This document shows, in pieces, positions 24,623 to 35,819 of a stretch of DNA of 64,000 nt (position 1 is the first letter of the stretch; every line of letters starts with the position of its first letter). Below the pieces are notes generated by a model that saw only the letters and a program-made list of their open reading frames with translations, made no database searches and was not told where the DNA came from. A program made the position numbers and the translations under genes. Source of the DNA: Raphanus sativus (lineage: Eukaryota > Streptophyta > Magnoliopsida > Brassicales > Brassicaceae). The DNA lies in assembly GCF_000801105.2 (NCBI RefSeq), contig NC_079514.1, forward strand, positions 51,877,372-51,941,371. The letters are read 5' to 3'.

Positions 24623-25532
24623 CATATCAATCAATGTGTATATTTGTCACCAATCTCTCATCTCTCATATTCCTTGTGAGCAACAGAATCATCAAAATAT
24701 AATATAAGCCAATACACTTATTATAGAAATAGAAAATCGAATCTATTAAGGATTCTAATACGGACGAAACAAAGAGACAATAATATCAAAAGAACAGAAA
24801 CGAATGCAGAAGACTAACCAAGGAAAGGAGAGCCTTTGATTGGTTTTGACCATATTTTCTCCATGAATACTCATTTGCTGGAATGTCTGCCATCTTGCTG
24901 CTCACGGTAGGAACCCTGATCACTCTTTCCATTCTAGATTTTCTGTTTTTTCAAATTACCATTTATGAAAATATGATTGTTTAAATTTCTAAGATTTAGA
25001 TTAATAAGATTAGTTTGGGATATTAAGTTACTAACCTTTACTTGGCATGTAGATGAGTTACACCTATTGGAACGATACAACACTTCTCTTTCACTGAAAC
25101 TGATGTAAAGAGAGGCTTATCCCACGAACCCGACTACCTGAGATCTGAGACGAAGGGTTCGTGAACATGAATCCTGATGACATCAGGATACTCTTGGTGT
25201 AACATCTATGAGAAGACATGAACGACTTCGCAGGGGAGAAAGGTGGTGATGGTGCGAAGTTTATCATTGACGATAGTGGTTATGCTCTTGTGGTCTTCCA
25301 TTATCTGTAGAAGACAACCCGTCATTTTCTGTCTGATTGTGGTTGTGTGATTAAGGAGGACGTCGATGGACTGGTGCCGAAAAATAAATCCTAAAGGCAT
25401 TGCTCTGTTTTATGTCTCTCTAACACAGCGGCGATGGATGCCTCTCTCCTGCTGAATTAAATTAAACAGTTGACATTGACTGAAAAAGATCAGAATCTAT
25501 AAATGACAAATAAAAAGAATTAACTTATTAAC

Positions 25533-25743
25533 CTTGGTGACAAACTTAACATGCCCAATTGGACGGATTGAGGATATTGACAACGCAGCGGGGAGAGCCT
25601 TCTTGCATATTCCTCTACTCACTCCCAAATACCTTACAATCTTATTCCATCTCACTGGCGTATCCACCAGCTTTGACCCCACTTCCCATATAAGGTTGAG
25701 TTACAATCTCGAGCAAAGGAGCTCCTGCTCTATTCAGATCTAC
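25533..25743 (-). pseudogene. Captured GatB exon (Glu-tRNA(Gln) amidotransferase subunit B)
   Basis: Between an acceptor-like GGTGCAG and a donor-like GTTAAT the minus strand reads [20 protein letters not shown], then [12 protein letters not shown], then after a frame change IVRYLGVS, and after another SISSIRPIGHVKFVTKV. The GatB family has VDLNRAG.PLLEIVSEPDMRSG, E.Y..E...IVRYLGVS.GNMQEGS and IRPIG in the same order. NMQEGS is still readable in a second frame near 25600-25620. At least two indels and many substitutions show it is dead. The intact host gene acts in organellar aminoacyl-tRNA formation. Its place inside Helitron 2 points to gene capture. Confidence 0.8.
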
Positions 25744-26006
25744 CTGCACCATAAGAGCAATGAAACATTAAGAATATGGTAGGAAAGAAGTTTGTAATAT
25801 GGATCCAAGATGGTGAAACATATATAAACATAAACTAATGGCGAGAAAAGGTTAATTTTCTCAGGCGTAAGAATATGAACTTTGAAAAACATTATATCAA
25901 ACATCAAAACATGGGGAATGGCTCAGACATAAATCTACAGCAGGAACTCCAAAACATACAATGAATTATTGTAATCTGGAATCAACGGTGGCAGTGTGTA
26001 TAGAAA

Positions 26007-26198
26007 TTAACCTGAGATATAATCAAAATTATAAACAAAAATAGAAAAACTGAGAATCGAGAAGAGCATGACGACTCCCATAAGCTCTCCACCACGCCGG
26101 ACGTTTCCGGCCTCCCAAAATCGGAGCAGGCAAACTTGAACATAGTAGGAAGAGCGTCCAGCCTGTAGATAGGATAGGAAGACCAAATCGTTAGCCAT
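26007..26198 (-). pseudogene. RPA/DUF223-like OB-fold start in Helitron 2
   Basis: The minus-strand ORF begins MANDLVFLSYLQAGRSSYYV and continues QVCLLRFWEAGNVRRGGELM. This is recognisable as the opening of RPA1-like DUF223 proteins (AGRSS..V.VRLLRFWEARNVRRGGELM). It breaks off after about 50 residues. It lies near the element's 5' end, where Helitrons of this kind usually carry such a gene. Decayed and incomplete. Confidence 0.65.
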
Positions 26199-26750
26199 GA
26201 CTCAAACTTTTTGTCTACTTGTTAGTTTAGAACGAAGGATGATTCTAAAAGCATGAACTCGTACCTTTTTTTTACAGTGAAGCGTCCACAGCCTCGCACT
26301 CTACAGGGTAGCATTGAATGGAGATCATGTGTGATTGATTAAGGATGGCTTTATGAGGAGGAATCGGTTACTGTCTTATATCACACCGGACGAAGAAGAC
26401 GAAGGATCGTCGATGGAGTTTGGAGACGCGAGAGAGAGACAGCGAAAATCCTTGTTGAAAACGCAACGTTTAACACTTCATATTGTGAAGTAGAGTTCGA
26501 CGGGCCTGATCTTGTGGAGTTAGCCCAACAGAATTAGAAAAGAAACCCGTGATCAAATAAATGGAACGCAACGTTTAAAGCAAGGGGACAGGTGTTGCTC
26601 CCTGGGTGCACGAATTGATGACGTGGCATCACCAGGAGAGAGTAAACATTTCTTTATATATATAGATATTGGATAGTAGTCAATCAGAACTATTTTTTCC
26701 GCGATTCCGCGATTAGTCGATGATTACCAATCAGAGCTTTTATTACCAAA

Positions 26751-27003
26751 AACTTATTAGTGCATTGGCATGTTTTTGTTGGGATGAATGCAGAGGCAAA
26801 AAAAATCACTGGATAGCTTGGAAAAAATTGTGTATCTCTAAAGATAATGGTGGTTCTGCTTTCGAGACATTGAAGAATTTAATCAAATTTTGTTGGCTAA
26901 TCAAGCTTGATTGCCCAATTTTTTTTTTCTCAATTGAAATTGCTTCCATAATCTTTATGAATGTAAATTGGTTCCAAGAGCCATTTTTCAATTCAAAACT
27001 TTA
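26751..27003 (+). mobile_element. LINE reverse-transcriptase C-terminal fragment
   Basis: The plus-strand ORF reads KLISALACFCWDECRGKKNH then WIAWKKLCISKDNGGSAFET. This matches the family segment (L.S..A.FWW......KIHW.AWEKLC.PK..GG.GFRDL) that follows the reverse-transcriptase core of plant LINEs. The later part (WFQEPFFNSK) also fits. It is about 80 residues long, with no catalytic YxDD box. A dead fragment, opposite in strand to the LINE piece at 4-5 kb. Confidence 0.75.
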
Positions 27004-27192
27004 ATATTTATTAGAAATTGCGTCTCCAACAAACCAAACAATTGTAAAGTGCCTTGGTCTTTTCTATGATGGCATGGGGCTGAAAACCGGCTTAATGCTC
27101 CAAACTAGTTCAATGGGCTCAAACATCATACCCAAAAAAAAATCATCTTTTCATTTCAAACAACTATTCAGAGATAGAGTTTCTTTTTATCA

Positions 27193-28993
27193 TTTGGAAT
27201 AGGGCTGGGCAACCGGTGTACCATTCGGGTTTCGGTTCTTTCTAAACCGGGTTCGGGTTTTCTTGGTGAAAAAAACAAGCCCCATTCGGGTAATATTGAA
27301 GATCGGTTCGGTATCGGTTCGGGGGCTATGCGGTTCGGGTCGGGGGTGGTTAACTGTCATGGTACCGGTATAACCCGGAATACTTTCGGGATCGGGTATA
27401 AAATGTACTTCGGTTCTTAAGAGTACCAATTTGTAGCGAATATAACCAATCCATTCAAAATAATTTATAAACTTGCAATGCAAACAAGTTCAAAAAACTG
27501 AGAAACAAAGCGATTGTAAACCATAAAAAACCCCAATAACATTATTCAAAGAAAACCAATGCCATAACATAGAATCAAGAACTTAAAAACTCAGAGAATC
27601 CAAACAAAGCCAAAGCCATAACATTATTCAAACTTCAAAGACATAAAAATAAAATGCAGAAAACTTGAAACACCATGCTTCAACCTTCACCCGCCTGCTT
27701 CTACTTCTTGGTTCGACCTTGAAGCTTCAATCATCAAGCCTCTGTGCTTGAAACTCTGCAAGATAAAAACAAAGCATACGAGAGGAGCTTAGCATAAGCA
27801 AATACATTACATAAGACAGAGTATAAAGAAACTAAGAGGAGATATACATACCTTTCTGAAGTCGATCAAGCATCTCCACATCAGCAAGCATTTGCTCATT
27901 TGTAGTCACTTGCTCACTCACCTTGATGTCAGCATGCATCCATTGCTCGGTGCACATGAGAACTTCGATCATGTAATGAGTCAAGCAGCTTCGATATGGC
28001 TCCAAGATCCTACCACTTGTGCTAAAAGCACTTTCGGATGCCACTGAAGAAACTTGCATGGCGAAGAGATCTCTTGCCATCTCAGCAAGCACAGGATACT
28101 TCATCTTGTGCACCTTCCACCAAGAGAGAATGTCGAACTCAACACCAAGCAAGAGCTTAGGAGTTTCAACTGCCTCCTTCAAGTACACATCAAGTTCATC
28201 TCTTGTATCCTCTCCCTTCTCAGCAACCAGTTCCTTGTACACACAGTCCATCCTCTCATACCCGAAATCTTCAACCACCAGCTCCATTCTATCTGTGCCT
28301 TGATCTTGGGACTCTGGAGGAGGCTGAGATGATGATGCGTGATTTGACTGCGAGGCTTCTGCAACAGACCCTCTGTATCTTGTGTTGTACTCCTTGAACA
28401 TAGACTTGAGAAAAAAAATCTTTTAAGCACAAAACAAACCAAATATTTATACAAGTAATAATAGATGGATTAATGGTCATATACCTGAGAAGATCACCAA
28501 CAGATTCCAGCATTGCGTTAGACTCCAAGCTGTCCTTCTCATAGAGCTTCTCGAAACACAGCTTGGCGAATTGCATCTTCTTCCTTGGATCGAAAACTGT
28601 GGCAATGATCAGCATCTTGTTCACACTCTTGATACCATCCCAGTACTTGTGGAACTTCTGCAACATCTCTGACGCTTTCACCTTCAACTCTGGATCGAAG
28701 CTGTTGACCAGTGCAGTGAGGTTTCTTTCAATCGTCACAATCTCACCGTAGCATTGGTAAGAATTCACCTTCGATGAGGCAGAAACAACTAGAGTGCTGT
28801 TGTAAAAGATTATCAGAAACTTTTTCAACTTATCAACAGCACTCCAGTCTCTCATAGAAGGTGGTCCACACCTCTTAACTCCATTTTCCATCTCCAGAAT
28901 GGGAAGCAAGCTCTTTGATTTGATAAATTTTGGAATGGGAAGCAAGCTCTTTGTACGTTTAGTTTCTTCTGATTTGATAAATTCCAAATGCAC
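27193..28993 (-). mobile_element. hAT (RICESLEEPER-like) transposon remnant
   Basis: Two minus-strand ORFs are C-terminal parts of a hAT transposase. 28289-28993 carries the central region (MENGVKRCGPPSMRDW, LVNSFDPELKVKASEMLQKF, HKYWDGIKSVNKMLIIATVF, DPRKKMQFAKLCFEKLY). 27832-28401 carries the dimerisation domain (DELDVYLKE, FDILSWWKVHKMKYPVLAEM, ARDLFAMQVSSVASESAFST, SGRILEPYRSCL). Between the two runs a short stretch near 28402-28480 interrupts the frame. The BED finger is missing, so it is 5' truncated near 28993. The plus-strand TAGGGCTGGGCAA at 27193 followed by GGTTCGGGT-type repeats looks like a hAT 3' subterminal region. No second inverted end was found. Confidence 0.8.
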
Positions 28994-31279
28994 ATATACA
29001 TTGTTTATATGATCACAATTTTGATGTTAATTAAGGGTGACAAAAAGACTAAAATATGATTAATGAAAAATCATATGAATAATTTTAATTTAAATGTTAT
29101 TTTTTGTAAATCACACATGAAATAGAAGTTAGTTCTAATGTGTACTCATCTTTTAATAGTGTAGATTTATCCTCATGATGTGGTCCATAGTAGAAGCAAA
29201 CATGATACTAGTTTCTTTTTGCTTAACTTAAAAAAAAACAGTCTTGTTCTAATTTAATAAACAATCTCGTGTCTTTCTTAAGAACTAATTAAAGAACAAC
29301 AAACACACATAATACAAAAGAAATTACATATAGGTGATGATTGTTTCCTTGGTTTTTAGATTTTAGTTTCTACTTTTTGGATTTTGGTTTTTGGTTTTAA
29401 TTTTAATTTTTAATTTTTGGTTTTTGGTTTTTAGTTTTTGGTTTTTGATTTTGCAGTAGATTTTAGTTTTTTTTTTTGAAAATCATAAATGGTTGTTTTA
29501 GATTTTAGCTTTTAGTTTTTGGTTTTTGATTTAAAATTAAGAAAAGAAAAATATTATTAGTACTATAATATTTATTCTGAAAAAAGTAAAATATAAAATA
29601 CTACTGTAAAAACAAATAAATATAAAATAAAAAGTTATTAACAATATATATATTTGTAATTACTAACTTGAAAGAAATAAATTTATATTTACATGCATTT
29701 ATTGTTAGATGTATGTTCTAAAAAATTAGCTAGAAAATGTCTTACATATATGCTCGGATTATAAACATTATTTATATGTACATTTATTTTAGTAGTTTTT
29801 GTTGGATTATTAATTTTTTATTGTCAATAATAGTAAATGTAAAACACGTTTTACGCAAAATACTAGAAAAGGTTGACTTTTGTTTTTCCAAATACAAACA
29901 TAGTAATTATCATTTTTATTTAATTTCTTGTATTAATGCATAAATATAGTAGAAATTATTTTTTGTAAAAATAAACAATGAAAATCACGTAAATGTAGTA
30001 GAAAAACTATGAAAACTTGACTTTTGGTTTTATGTTAAAAAGACAGTTGTTTTACAAAAACTAGTTTTCTTATAATCTAGGGAATCTATTCTTTGAAAAT
30101 CTTGACTGAGTAAAAAAAAGGTTTTTGGAAAAACAAAAACTATAAACAATCATCCTCTACAAACTATAATGACTAACGAATTTTGTATCGAAGCAAAACT
30201 GCAAGCAGCTAGGAAAAATTAACCATGTGTCTATATCACAATATATATTATTTTATTAGTTTTCTAAATATTTTGTGCGAATAATCTAGGTTTCTTTTAC
30301 GTACCTTTTTGTGTTTTTTCTTTGTTACAATGTGATCGATGATCTTGGGCGACTTTTTCCAGTGGAGGAGAAGGAAGAAGTAATGAGTTTGGCGTTTGAG
30401 GCCATTGACGGTCTTCTTGAAGTCGATAAAGCTCACTCGTATTAGAGAAACATAATATGTTTATGAAAAAAAGGATTCAATTCTCATATTCTAAATGTTT
30501 TTTTACATTTGGTCTATATATACACTTGACTGAACCAAAGTAAATCATGATCAAATTGAATCAAACTTAGCCATCCTCAAATGGACTCTAAACAGACTAT
30601 ATATTATAATTGGTTCAAATCTCCAGAGGTACAAAATAGCAGTAGTAGGTAGCCCATATAATGAACCTCTTTTGTGGCAATATTGTTTGTGTTAAGAAAA
30701 TTATAAGCAAATATAAAGATAAATATAAGCAAATATTAAGATGTGTTAGGGCACTTTTTGTTTCTTTACTTGAAATTTGAAAAGCATTACAAAACAATAT
30801 GAATATATACATGACCTTATGCATAGATAACTAAAATTTTGTTAACATGTTCGTTTAATTTAACTAATTACAATCTGCAAACAAACCTTTTATAATTAGC
30901 TGAGGGAATCCAAAAAGAAACCAAATCGTAATCCAGCCCAAACAAAAACTGAAAACAAAACCTATCAAACCTAATCAAATGATACTCAAATCAAAAGATT
31001 ATCTTTAAGAAAATTTTAGTGAATTGTTTTCTAAAAGGTAAAACGATCTTAATTAATATGAACTGATTTGGATAAACTACATAACATTGCTACTTGTAAA
31101 ACTCTAGAGGTCAAATCTGGGAGATGTTTAGATGGACCAATGGTTAGATTATCTTCAGGATTAATTCCCACTGCATGATGATACGTCCAGAAGAAGAAAA
31201 AGATCATTGGAATTAACTTTTTAGATTTATTTAAAATTTTTGTTAAGTTAACTGAAAGAATCAGCATGTTTAATTTACA
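28994..31279. other. AT-rich intergenic DNA, no gene seen
   Basis: Mostly low-complexity AT DNA. 29340-29540 is a strand-biased T/G tract with many TTTTTGGTTTTTGG words. A short stretch at 30345-30430 is G+C-richer and reads on the minus strand FIDFKKTVNGLKRQTHYFFL then LLHWKKSP, possibly a gene crumb; it is not recognised. Nothing else stands out. Confidence 0.55.
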
Positions 31280-31668
31280 GTGAATTTGTTATATAAACTT
31301 CAAAACAGTATATTATTCTAAACAATTGTAAAATCAATTTATTTTGCGTATAGAAATTTATATGAAATTTTTCTTTAATATAAAATAATATTTAACTAAT
31401 TATTGATTGGAAAAAGTCAACTCCTACCTCAAAACACACATGTGATAATCTTTTAGTTTTTATAAAGAAATTGATACAAACTTTGAAAAAAAAATTATCT
31501 GAATTTTATGAAGAGAACAAACCAAAATAAAAATATGAATATTGTAATTATTTTTAATATAATTCGTAAAATAAATAGTTATACATAAGTTTGTATGTGT
31601 TATTCTATTTATCATAATAATATATAAATAAAAAAAAATTATGTTTATACATAAATACATAGTTTATG

Positions 31669-32012
31669 TGCTAGTTTTTTTAATTCAACATTACATATCA
31701 AATTTAATAAAATATATGTTCAATTCAAAAATGGAAGTTGCGTTCCAAAACAAAATGTTCAATTCAAAACTTTCAAAAGATTTTTTTTGTCATCCTTTCA
31801 AAAATTGTTAAAAAAAAAATTCATCTTTTCAAAATATTAAATATACAGAAAACTATGTTTTTATAACTATAAAGTTTAACAATCATTTTTATGATTTTAA
31901 AAATAATATAGATTATAGAAGGGAACATGAGAAATGTAGAACGACAATATGTAAATATATAGAATAGTGTATATGATTTTTTTTTTTAAAATTGTATTGG
32001 TTACTTACCTAC
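31669..32012. repeat. 344-bp direct repeat, copy A
   Basis: Begins TGCTAGTTTTTTTAATTC and ends TTGGTTACTTACCTAC. Almost identical to 33791-34135. Its left flank is homologous to the right TRM7 flank. Confidence 0.9.
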
Positions 32013-32416
32013 CTTTTGTTTTATGTTTTTTTTTAAAAATAATTTAATTTAATTTTGGTGTTTTTATAGTTATATTAGTGTTTAATATTAATTTAATTTA
32101 ATATATTTTTGGTGACTATATTCAATATGTCAAGTTGCATAACTATACACTTGTATCATATACATTTCATAAACTATTTTAAAACTTAATTCCTAAAGTT
32201 TGCAACATATTATATTTACTTAATAGTTACGTAACATAATTTAGTCTAGAATATTTATATCCCAATCGCCCTAAAAATAAAAGTCTCATACTCTATTAGA
32301 CATGATTTATATACTCGAACGGTCCTTAAATTATTATATTCGAAAACTAATATCAAACTCAACCCGCAACCAAAACCAAACAAAAATTTTGAAAAATGTT
32401 TAAAGAAATATTTTTT

Positions 32417-32453
<37 letters not shown>

Positions 32454-33790
32454 GGGTTAAAATGGTCTTCATTAACTTTAAGTAGAATCATATTTAATAA
32501 ATATTTTTTATTCGAATAACCTATTTAAAACCCGTTAAACTAAATGAGTTCATATGGATATTTATTTCTATTAAAAATTCACTTAAACCAGTTAAATCCC
32601 GTCAATCATATAATGAAATTTTATTAATAACCCGTTTCCACCATTAATTAATATTAATATTAGTTAACTTTTAAAGTTAAATAAGAAATATATTTCCATC
32701 GATTTATATATATTTCTGTTTTAATTTTAATATATATATATTCCGAAATATTAATATTTTGTAAGCAAAACATATTTTGTGTTGTACATTTTTAGAAATT
32801 TAATTTTCATTTTAATTTTTTGTAATCATATTTGTGTTTATAATCATATTTATGTATAAATTCAAAATATATTCTAATTAATTTTAGGGCCCTATTTTTT
32901 TGAGAACAAATAGATAACAAAAAAGAATAAAGAAAAAGTTTCACCTTTTCATCTGGCATGAAGCACGTCACCTTTTTGGTCCTAAAAAATCGGGAATATA
33001 GTGGTTATGGAATTTTGTTTGTTGTTGCCGTGTTATTTAAAGTAAAATTATTGGTTAAGCAGTTATTTTATATGGCACATAAACAGTTATATATAATTTC
33101 TATTTTTTTTTATAAATTGGACACAACTAATATCAATGGGGCATACTTCAACTTTAATAGTATTGATAAAATGTTTAAAAATTAAAATATTGACACTAGT
33201 TCTCTGGGGACGTCGAGAATCCAATGAACTTTATTCAGATGATCGGGGTCATCGATTTGTTCGAGCCCTAACTCTCTGGGGACGTCTTCGTCGTAGCGAT
33301 TTTATGCTCTATGGTGTTTCGGCGGATTTCGATTAAAAAGGGTACGGTGGTTTTCTCGAGGTATACCTCCTCTTTCTCAGAATCATTTTCTTCATCATTC
33401 TGCTGGGTAAATCGTTTTTCAAGGCATGGAAGAGGTTACTTCTGCGAAAGACTTTGCACCTGGATCCTTAATGTTCCATCTATTTTCAAAATGGATCACT
33501 CTGAGAAGGCAACTTAAGAAGAAGAAGACTTCAGATGGTATTGAATCTGAGGTTGTCTATCAATTAGGTCAGGTTGTTGAATTTGGGGTGACCACCCTTA
33601 CTAAGGCTCGGGACGAGATATTAGCTGAGAAAATGGTTGCTGCCTCAGAGTTACTGTTTGACTCAAGGACGAGTTTAGAGAGCTATGTTGAGAAGCTGGA
33701 ATCTATCACCACAAAGAAGTTCTGGCCGTATGGTATCTTGGCTGAACAACAGGAGGTTGCAACACAATCAAAATCATCGTTGGCAAAATA
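32013..33790. other. 1.78-kb insertion between two 344-bp direct repeats
   Basis: Absent from the paralogous flank at 39.3-40.0 kb. The first 1.1 kb is AT-rich with a TA microsatellite at 32420-32450. The last 0.6 kb is much richer in G+C and gene-like. No transposon ends were recognised. Confidence 0.7.
33200..33790 (+). pseudogene. Unrecognised gene fragment inside the 1.78-kb insertion
   Basis: The plus-strand ORF from 33426 reads MEEVTSAKDFAPGSLMFHLF, FSKWITLRRQLKKKK, then a charged helical stretch (VVYQLGQVVEFGVTTLTKAR, DEILAEKMVAASELLFDSRT, SLESYVEKLESITTK) up to about 33793, where it runs into repeat B and loses coding character. TCTCTGGGGACGTC occurs twice, near 33200 and 33270. The composition is coding-like and unlike the AT-rich surroundings. 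I do not recognise the family; coiled-coil character is the only visible property. Confidence 0.4.
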
Positions 33791-34135
33791 TGCTAGTTTT
33801 TTTAATTCAACATTACATATCAAATTTAATAAAATATATGTTCAATTCAAAAATGGAAGTTGCGTTCCAAAACAAAATGTTCAATTCAAAACTTTCAAAA
33901 GATTTTTTTTTTGTCATCCTTTCAAAAATTGTTCAAAAAAAAAATCATCCTTTCAAAACATTAAATATACAGAAAACTATGTTTTTATAACTATAAAGTT
34001 TAACAATCATTTTTATGATTTTAAAAATAATATAGATTAGAGAAGGGAACATGAGAAATGTAGAACGACAATATGTAAGTATATAGAATAGTATATATGA
34101 TTTTTTTTTTAAAATTGTATTGGTTACTTACCTAC
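33791..34135. repeat. 344-bp direct repeat, copy B
   Basis: Nearly identical to copy A (31669-32012). Its right flank (TTTTCATTG..TAATGAGTT.A..TAGGTGTATAC) continues colinearly into the same sequence as the right TRM7 flank at 39940. Confidence 0.9.
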
Positions 34136-34819
34136 GTTTTCATTGTCTAATGAGTTGATTAGGTGTATACACATCATTTTATGAAATTTAATTAAATTAT
34201 AAAATGTTTAAAAATTAAAATATTGACAAAACCAAATTTAGTTAATTAAATTGTTTTTTCAAACCTACCACTACCGTTTAACAAAAGCCAGTAGAGAAAA
34301 GTTCAGTAACTAAATCATCAACCAAAGAAGAAACTATCTCTCCTTCTATATTAATGCCTTCCTCAAACATCTCTCTCTCAAAACCAATCCATCTCCCTTC
34401 CAAACAGCTCATGTCATGATCCACAAGCTCGTCTATCATCATCTCTTCATCTTCTTCAACCCTTTGACTTCTCTGTTCACTTCTTTAGCCAACAAATCTC
34501 TATGTTCCAACAACATCACCATCATCCCTTTGCAGCTTCCAACTAACATCCTTTCCAACTTCACCGCTACGCACTGGTTCACACAGTCGAAAAGCACCGT
34601 TCTTTCCATCTTCATTGATATTACACCTCCTCGAGAGCGTTCCCTTTCATCAAAGAGGCCTCATTGAGGGTAATAATAGTTCATTACTGGCCAAGTCTTG
34701 AAACATTAGCTGGCTGGATTTGAGGATCTCGGTTATGTACTCAAACTCCCAGTCCACTGTTGCTGCAGAATATGTTTCATCTAAGGTTTGGTTGGAGTCT
34801 GAAACCCAAGTGACTTCTT

Positions 34820-34860
34820 TTTTTTTTTGAAACCTTAAAAATATTTTTTTTTTGAAACCA
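34820..34860. mobile_element. Tiny poly(A)-tail retro-insertion with 16-bp target duplication
   Basis: ACCCAAGTGACTTCTT occurs at 34804-34819 and 34861-34876. Between them are 41 bp made of two T-runs each followed by GAAACC. The intact TRM7 copy lacks the insert. This looks like an extremely truncated LINE/SINE tail, inserted in reverse. Confidence 0.65.
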
Positions 34861-35540
34861 ACCCAAGTGACTTCTTGATCTGAAAATATATAACAACACT
34901 TACCTAAGCCATTGAAATAGGAGAAAATCAAGACAAACTGAAAAAGACATTACCATATTCACTGTCTTGTCTGCAGTCTGAGAAACTCTTGTTACAAGAG
35001 AGTGTGGAATCATCAGCTTCTGTAAGAGTGCTGATGCTGCTAACTTCATGTTCTTGTCCCTGCATCATCTTCTTCTTTAAGGAACAAAAAGACAATATTT
35101 TCTCAGAGATTGGTAAGCTGAAAACCATTTGAAAATACAGTAGAATGATGAAGCTGCATTTTATGGACACTAACCTGACATTTCTGGTTGTTATAGAATG
35201 ATGTGCAGTCAGAAACTGATTCACTCGCTTCTTGAATCAAGCTAGAGCTAGAAATGGATTTTAAAGACTCTTCTTGGATCAAACTAGAGCTAGAAGCTTG
35301 GATCAAACTAGAGCTAGAAGCTTCAATCTTTGAGGTCAGTTCTCTGAGCTTTTGCTCCAAAAGCGCATTTAATGAATCACCACCTATCACATTAAACTTA
35401 ACAGCAGAGTCTGCATCTTGTCTGTTTCCTTGTGAGTGAGATGATAAACCTTTCATTGAAGACGAGAAAGTGAAAGAAATCACATCCGTTTCCCTATTCT
35501 GATCATCTTTACTTGTTCTTGATTCACCATCGATGGAAAC

Positions 35541-35819
35541 TGTTGTGAACAGCCGTCGTTTAGGTTAGAAGAAGAATAGAGAAGAAAACGTATTGAGGCA
35601 AATACCCATTTAAGGTTTCTTATTAATGATGTGATAATAATTTACAAACCTTTAGACCCATATTTATACAGCCTCAAAAAACCCGATTTCCTTTTCCTAA
35701 TAGAAATAGTAACTTTTCCCGCACCCCCCAGATGTCAACCTTGATAACGACTACGTTCGACCCACGAGTGCTGGGCATTTTACTGGTACAACAGAGATTT
35801 AAGACACACAGATGCAACA
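35541..35819 (-). mobile_element. Solo LTR with 5-bp target duplication GAAAC
   Basis: A 279-bp insertion starts TGTTG and ends CAACA, the inverted LTR ends of Copia/Gypsy elements. It is flanked by GAAAC at 35536-35540 and 35820-35824. The intact paralogue reads GATGGAAACGTTGCATTT across this point with one GAAAC, so the insertion is exact. A TATA box (TATAAATA) reads on the minus strand near 35670, so the LTR promoter points leftward. No internal retroelement domain is present, so it is a solo LTR left by recombination. Confidence 0.93.

Larger units (their letters stand above)
21446..26666 (-). mobile_element. Non-autonomous Helitron 2 (minus strand), abutting Helitron 1
   Basis: On the minus strand the element starts at 26666 with TCTATATATATAAAGAAATG and ends at 21446 with the hairpin CCCGCCC-GTA-GGGCGGG (21456-21472) and CTAACCCTAG. 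Its CTAG touches the TC of Helitron 1 directly, and the base before its own TC is A. So Helitron 2 inserted in the A/T site formed by the host A and the first T of Helitron 1. Both elements share their 5' start and 3' hairpin, so they belong to one family. Length is 5,221 bp. It carries decayed RPA-like sequence and a GatB exon; no Rep/helicase is seen. Confidence 0.87.
31280..34261. repeat. Left copy of duplicated TRM7 downstream flank, interrupted
   Basis: 31280-32012 aligns by eye with 39340-39940, and 34136-34261 aligns with about 39941-40029 plus 41277-41345. In the right copy these parts are contiguous apart from a Helitron. In this left copy they are separated by a 1,778-bp insertion (32013-33790) with 344 bp repeated on both sides. 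Confidence 0.75.

Noticed and set aside
32420..32450. TA microsatellite as a transposon boundary
   Set aside because: Simple repeat only; no inverted ends or target duplication next to it.
31669..34135. LTR retrotransposon with 344-bp LTRs
   Set aside because: The repeats do not end in TG/CA pairs with a short target duplication, and the paralogous flank holds the 344-bp sequence once, continuous with both outer sides; no primer-binding site, polypurine tract or retroelement protein lies between.
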